A stretch of DNA of 7,539 nucleotides. Source: Nitrospira sp. GTDB lineage: Bacteria > Nitrospirota > Nitrospiria > Nitrospirales > Nitrospiraceae. The notes under the pieces were generated by a model. That model had not been told where the DNA came from and searched no databases. It saw nothing but the letters and a program-made list of their open reading frames with translations. This document shows positions 5,921 through 7,539 of this stretch, in pieces. The position numbers were made by a program, and so were the translations under genes. Every line of letters begins with the position of its first letter. The first letter of the stretch is position 1. The stretch spans positions 1 through 7,539 of the forward strand of contig JANYBU010000105.1 of assembly GCA_025360665.1 (NCBI GenBank), written 5' to 3'.

Positions 5921-6091
5921 CCGTTTATTTGTTTTATTTACTTCCTCTCACCATATCCCATTGTCCGAACATGATGCCTCAACGAGCAGAATTTTCCTGT
6001 ATTAGAATGGTCCAGTTTTCTGGGAGGACGTCATTCCAGTTGACCACCACGGTCATGGCCGTGCGGGCGGCCTTGTTCCGTGGGGACGGTA

Positions 6092-7309
6092 TTAGTGTAG
6101 CAGCGTGGCATCGACCACGACGCCTGCCTCATTCTTTTTGAGAGTCACGTTGACCGGTTGATGCAGCAAGGCTTGGCACGTGAGTATCTCATAGCTGCCC
6201 ACATAGCGCTGCGCCAGGTATGTGAACAGCGTATCGGCCACGGCCGAATCCACCGGTCGAAAGGCCATTAATGCCAGCTTGTCCCGGAAGATCTTCTCAG
6301 GCTGCACCGCGCGCATATTGTGGCAGTACTTCGTTGTACTGGCGTCGTCAGGGTGGTCGGCATGCTGTTGATCGACACCGAGACGATACTGATTTACCTG
6401 GTGAAGGTTCGGTACTCCGGTGATTGGCGGGCTGAAGGCAAAGGGATCGCCGAGAGGAATTTGCGCGATTGGAGGTGCGTGGAACATTTTTGCCTGCAGT
6501 TCATTCAGCGGTAAGGCCGGGACCAGTGCGCCCGGATCGGCTAAGTCGGGCACCGTCCAGGGGATACACCCCAAGGCCCCATCGATGAATACGTCCAAGA
6601 GGCGGTTATCACTGGGGTTTCCTCTCGCCAGCGATCCAGCCAATGCCGCACGATTGGCCGCGGTATTTTGGGCGACCTTCCCAGCCGAGGTGAACAAATA
6701 CACCGTGGTTACATTATCGCTTTGATCTTGATCGACAACGAAGAAGCTACGCACCGTCGGACAAACTTCAGGATTCCCGGTTGTGTCCATCCCTAATGGC
6801 GGGACAATCAACCGCTTCTCTTTAATGAGATGGTTAGCCCGTTTAAAGAACTCCACCGCATTACAATACGCGAACTGTCCGAGGCCTTGTATGCAGTCGT
6901 TCTCCCGTAAATCATTGTGATGACTCGCGGGAACGAGCTTTAGGTTGTTGCCGTTGAATCCGAACCACAGAGCCACTACGTGGTGTGCTGGGAGTATCGG
7001 AAAGACGGGCGTCGCCGCAGGCGTTGTGCCCATGTCGACGACCAATGGATTGTATACCGAGATCTGGCCATTATCTAAATCGATGACCGCCGCCTGAACA
7101 AATGCCGACTGGTTCTTATCCGCTTCATGACACGGCTCATCAGCCGGATTTGTGGCTTCGAGCTGATAAGGCGTCGCGAGCCCGGCGGCCGTCAGCGGGT
7201 TATGTGGCACAATGAGCGTACAGTCCTGATTGATCGCCTGCGCAAATGTCGCAACCGGGGCCACAAGCAGGGCCAATCCGACCATGACCGGCCTTGCAGC
7301 GCTGGCCAT
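6092..7309 (-). CDS. Secreted cysteine-rich protein of unknown function
   Basis: The chosen start gives 405 residues with a clean signal peptide: MASAARPVMVGLALLVAPVA, then FAQA with likely cleavage after A25. The mature protein has eight cysteines (30, 60, 139, 149, 183, 248, 329 and 378), enough for four disulfides, and no CXXCH haem motif or transmembrane segment. Recognisable stretches are DCTLIVPHNPLTAAGLATPY (29-48), VQAAVIDLDNGQISVYNPLV (71-90), VVALWFGFNGNNLKLV (111-126) and YEILTCQALLHQPVNVTL near the C-terminus. I recall similar exported proteins in other bacteria and in fungi but know no function. The open frame extends upstream to 7483, into transposase sequence. The ATG at 7309 is preferred because AGGA lies about 6 bases before it and the signal peptide starts there. 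The gene stands alone, between the REP-like intergenic region and an IS30 end. Confidence 0.82.
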   Translation of the reverse strand: MASAARPVMVGLALLVAPVATFAQAINQDCTLIVPHNPLTAAGLATPYQLEATNPADEPCHEADKNQSAFVQAAVIDLDNGQISVYNPLVVDMGTTPAATPVFPILPAHHVVALWFGFNGNNLKLVPASHHNDLRENDCIQGLGQFAYCNAVEFFKRANHLIKEKRLIVPPLGMDTTGNPEVCPTVRSFFVVDQDQSDNVTTVYLFTSAGKVAQNTAANRAALAGSLARGNPSDNRLLDVFIDGALGCIPWTVPDLADPGALVPALPLNELQAKMFHAPPIAQIPLGDPFAFSPPITGVPNLHQVNQYRLGVDQQHADHPDDASTTKYCHNMRAVQPEKIFRDKLALMAFRPVDSAVADTLFTYLAQRYVGSYEILTCQALLHQPVNVTLKKNEAGVVVDATLLH

Positions 7310-7400
7310 GTTGATCCTGAAAATGTTGAATCTGCGACAAATCGACGCAATTGCTGGCAGTCCCGTCGCCATGAGCAGAAAGATGGAGACTTTTATTGTG

Positions 7401-7539
7401 GGCGGTTTCAAGTTCCAAGTGCAACGGGTGAAGGATGGCGCAGGTGCGCGTAGACTTCCAGGGGCGTGGCAAAGTCGAGACATTTCCTCGGGCGCGTGTT
7501 CAACCGATGGGCGATGGCGTTCAACTCGCGCTGCGTGTA
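7401..7539 (-). mobile_element. One end of an IS30-family insertion sequence
   Basis: The transposase stop is embedded in the stretch from GGCGGTTTCAAG (from 7401) into TTCCAAGTGCAAC (to 7425). In this IS30 branch the terminal inverted repeat, as I remember it, covers the end of the coding frame with a similar TTCAAGTT-NN-AAGTGCAAC pattern. The left boundary is therefore placed near 7401, but the partner end and any target duplication lie outside the window, so the exact edge is uncertain by some bases. Confidence 0.6.
7408..7539 (-). CDS. IS30-family transposase, C-terminal 43 residues (5' part outside window)
   Basis: Reading leftward from the window edge, the frame gives YTQRELNAIAHRLNTRPRKC, then LDFATPLEVYAHLRHPSPVA and LGT, followed by TGA (7410-7408). 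RELN-IAHRLN-RPRK-L-F-TP-EVY is the signature C-terminus of IS30-type DDE transposases, lying just after the catalytic Glu, which is outside the window. These enzymes cut and rejoin element ends through a circular intermediate. Nothing in the visible part is broken. Whether the full gene is intact cannot be told. Confidence 0.92.
   Translation of the reverse strand, partial: YTQRELNAIAHRLNTRPRKCLDFATPLEVYAHLRHPSPVALGT

Larger units (their letters stand above)
5644..6091. other. 448-bp intergenic stretch without a convincing gene
   Basis: This gap between the antitoxin and the secreted-protein gene holds a long imperfect hairpin (5694-5762), a perfect 9-bp stem (5864-5891), a REP-like block (5901-5920) and a 16-base near-palindrome (6048-6063, CACGG-TCATGG-CCGTG). 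The part from about 5921 to 5965 is AT-richer. Open frames here run through the repeats and have neither a credible ribosome binding site nor a recognisable product. No terminator with a clear T-tract was found after either flanking gene. Confidence 0.6.

Noticed and set aside
5979..6056. 25-codon minus-strand frame beginning MTVVVNWNDVLPENW
   Set aside because: The peptide looks somewhat protein-like, but it is very short, has no Shine-Dalgarno sequence and cannot be joined to the upstream secreted-protein frame; it could be a gene remnant but I cannot support it.
6048..6063. CACGG-TCATGG-CCGTG near-palindrome as a terminator for the secreted-protein gene
   Set aside because: It is 28 bp or more past the stop on the correct side, but the stem is only 5 bp and no T-tract follows on the minus strand.
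5788..6141. 117-codon plus-strand open frame
   Set aside because: It crosses the REP-like stem and runs into the antisense of the secreted-protein gene, without a ribosome binding site or any family pattern.
7310..7483. N-terminal extension of the secreted-protein open frame
   Set aside because: The first part is an alternate-frame reading of the IS30 transposase end, and it would bury the signal peptide behind 58 residues; the ATG at 7309 with AGGA upstream is the better start.

Overview
The window looks like a piece of a moderately GC-rich bacterial chromosome, most likely Nitrospirota (Nitrospira-like). That assignment is an inference from overall protein character, the carB-greA-SAM hydrolase gene order and the style of the intergenic repeats; no search could be run. 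The left half is ordinary core genome, and the right half (from about 3.9 kb) is repeat-rich accessory DNA.

Layout. Positions 1-2378 hold a rightward, tightly packed housekeeping run: the 3' third of carB (pyrimidine/arginine precursor synthesis), greA (transcript cleavage factor), and a SAM hydroxide adenosyltransferase (DUF62) gene that starts on the last base of the greA stop codon. A leftward 531-residue Wzx-type polysaccharide flippase gene converges on this run and overlaps its 3' end by 41 bp. Upstream of the flippase, in the same direction, is a small lipoprotein gene of unknown function (4176-4802). It is bracketed by two diverged direct copies of a roughly 100-bp intergenic repeat.

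Positions 4982-5643 are a RelE/HigB-type toxin and XRE antitoxin locus. The antitoxin is intact, with a strong Shine-Dalgarno sequence. The toxin is broken by a +1 frameshift and an in-frame stop, yet its promoter palindrome and the ATGA toxin/antitoxin overlap survive. Between 5644 and 6091 there is no convincing gene; instead there is a long imperfect hairpin and a REP-like block with a perfect 9-bp stem. A leftward gene for an exported, eight-cysteine protein of unknown function follows (6092-7309). The right edge is the C-terminus of an IS30-family transposase whose element continues beyond the window.

How the parts fit: carB, greA and the SAM hydrolase probably share a transcript. The remaining genes look like independent units separated by mobile or repetitive DNA. 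I see no clearly new multi-gene system. The most notable items are the decayed toxin with retained antitoxin, the repeat pair around the lipoprotein gene, the apparent His-to-Asp change in the SAM hydrolase motif, and the cysteine-rich secreted protein next to the IS30 end.
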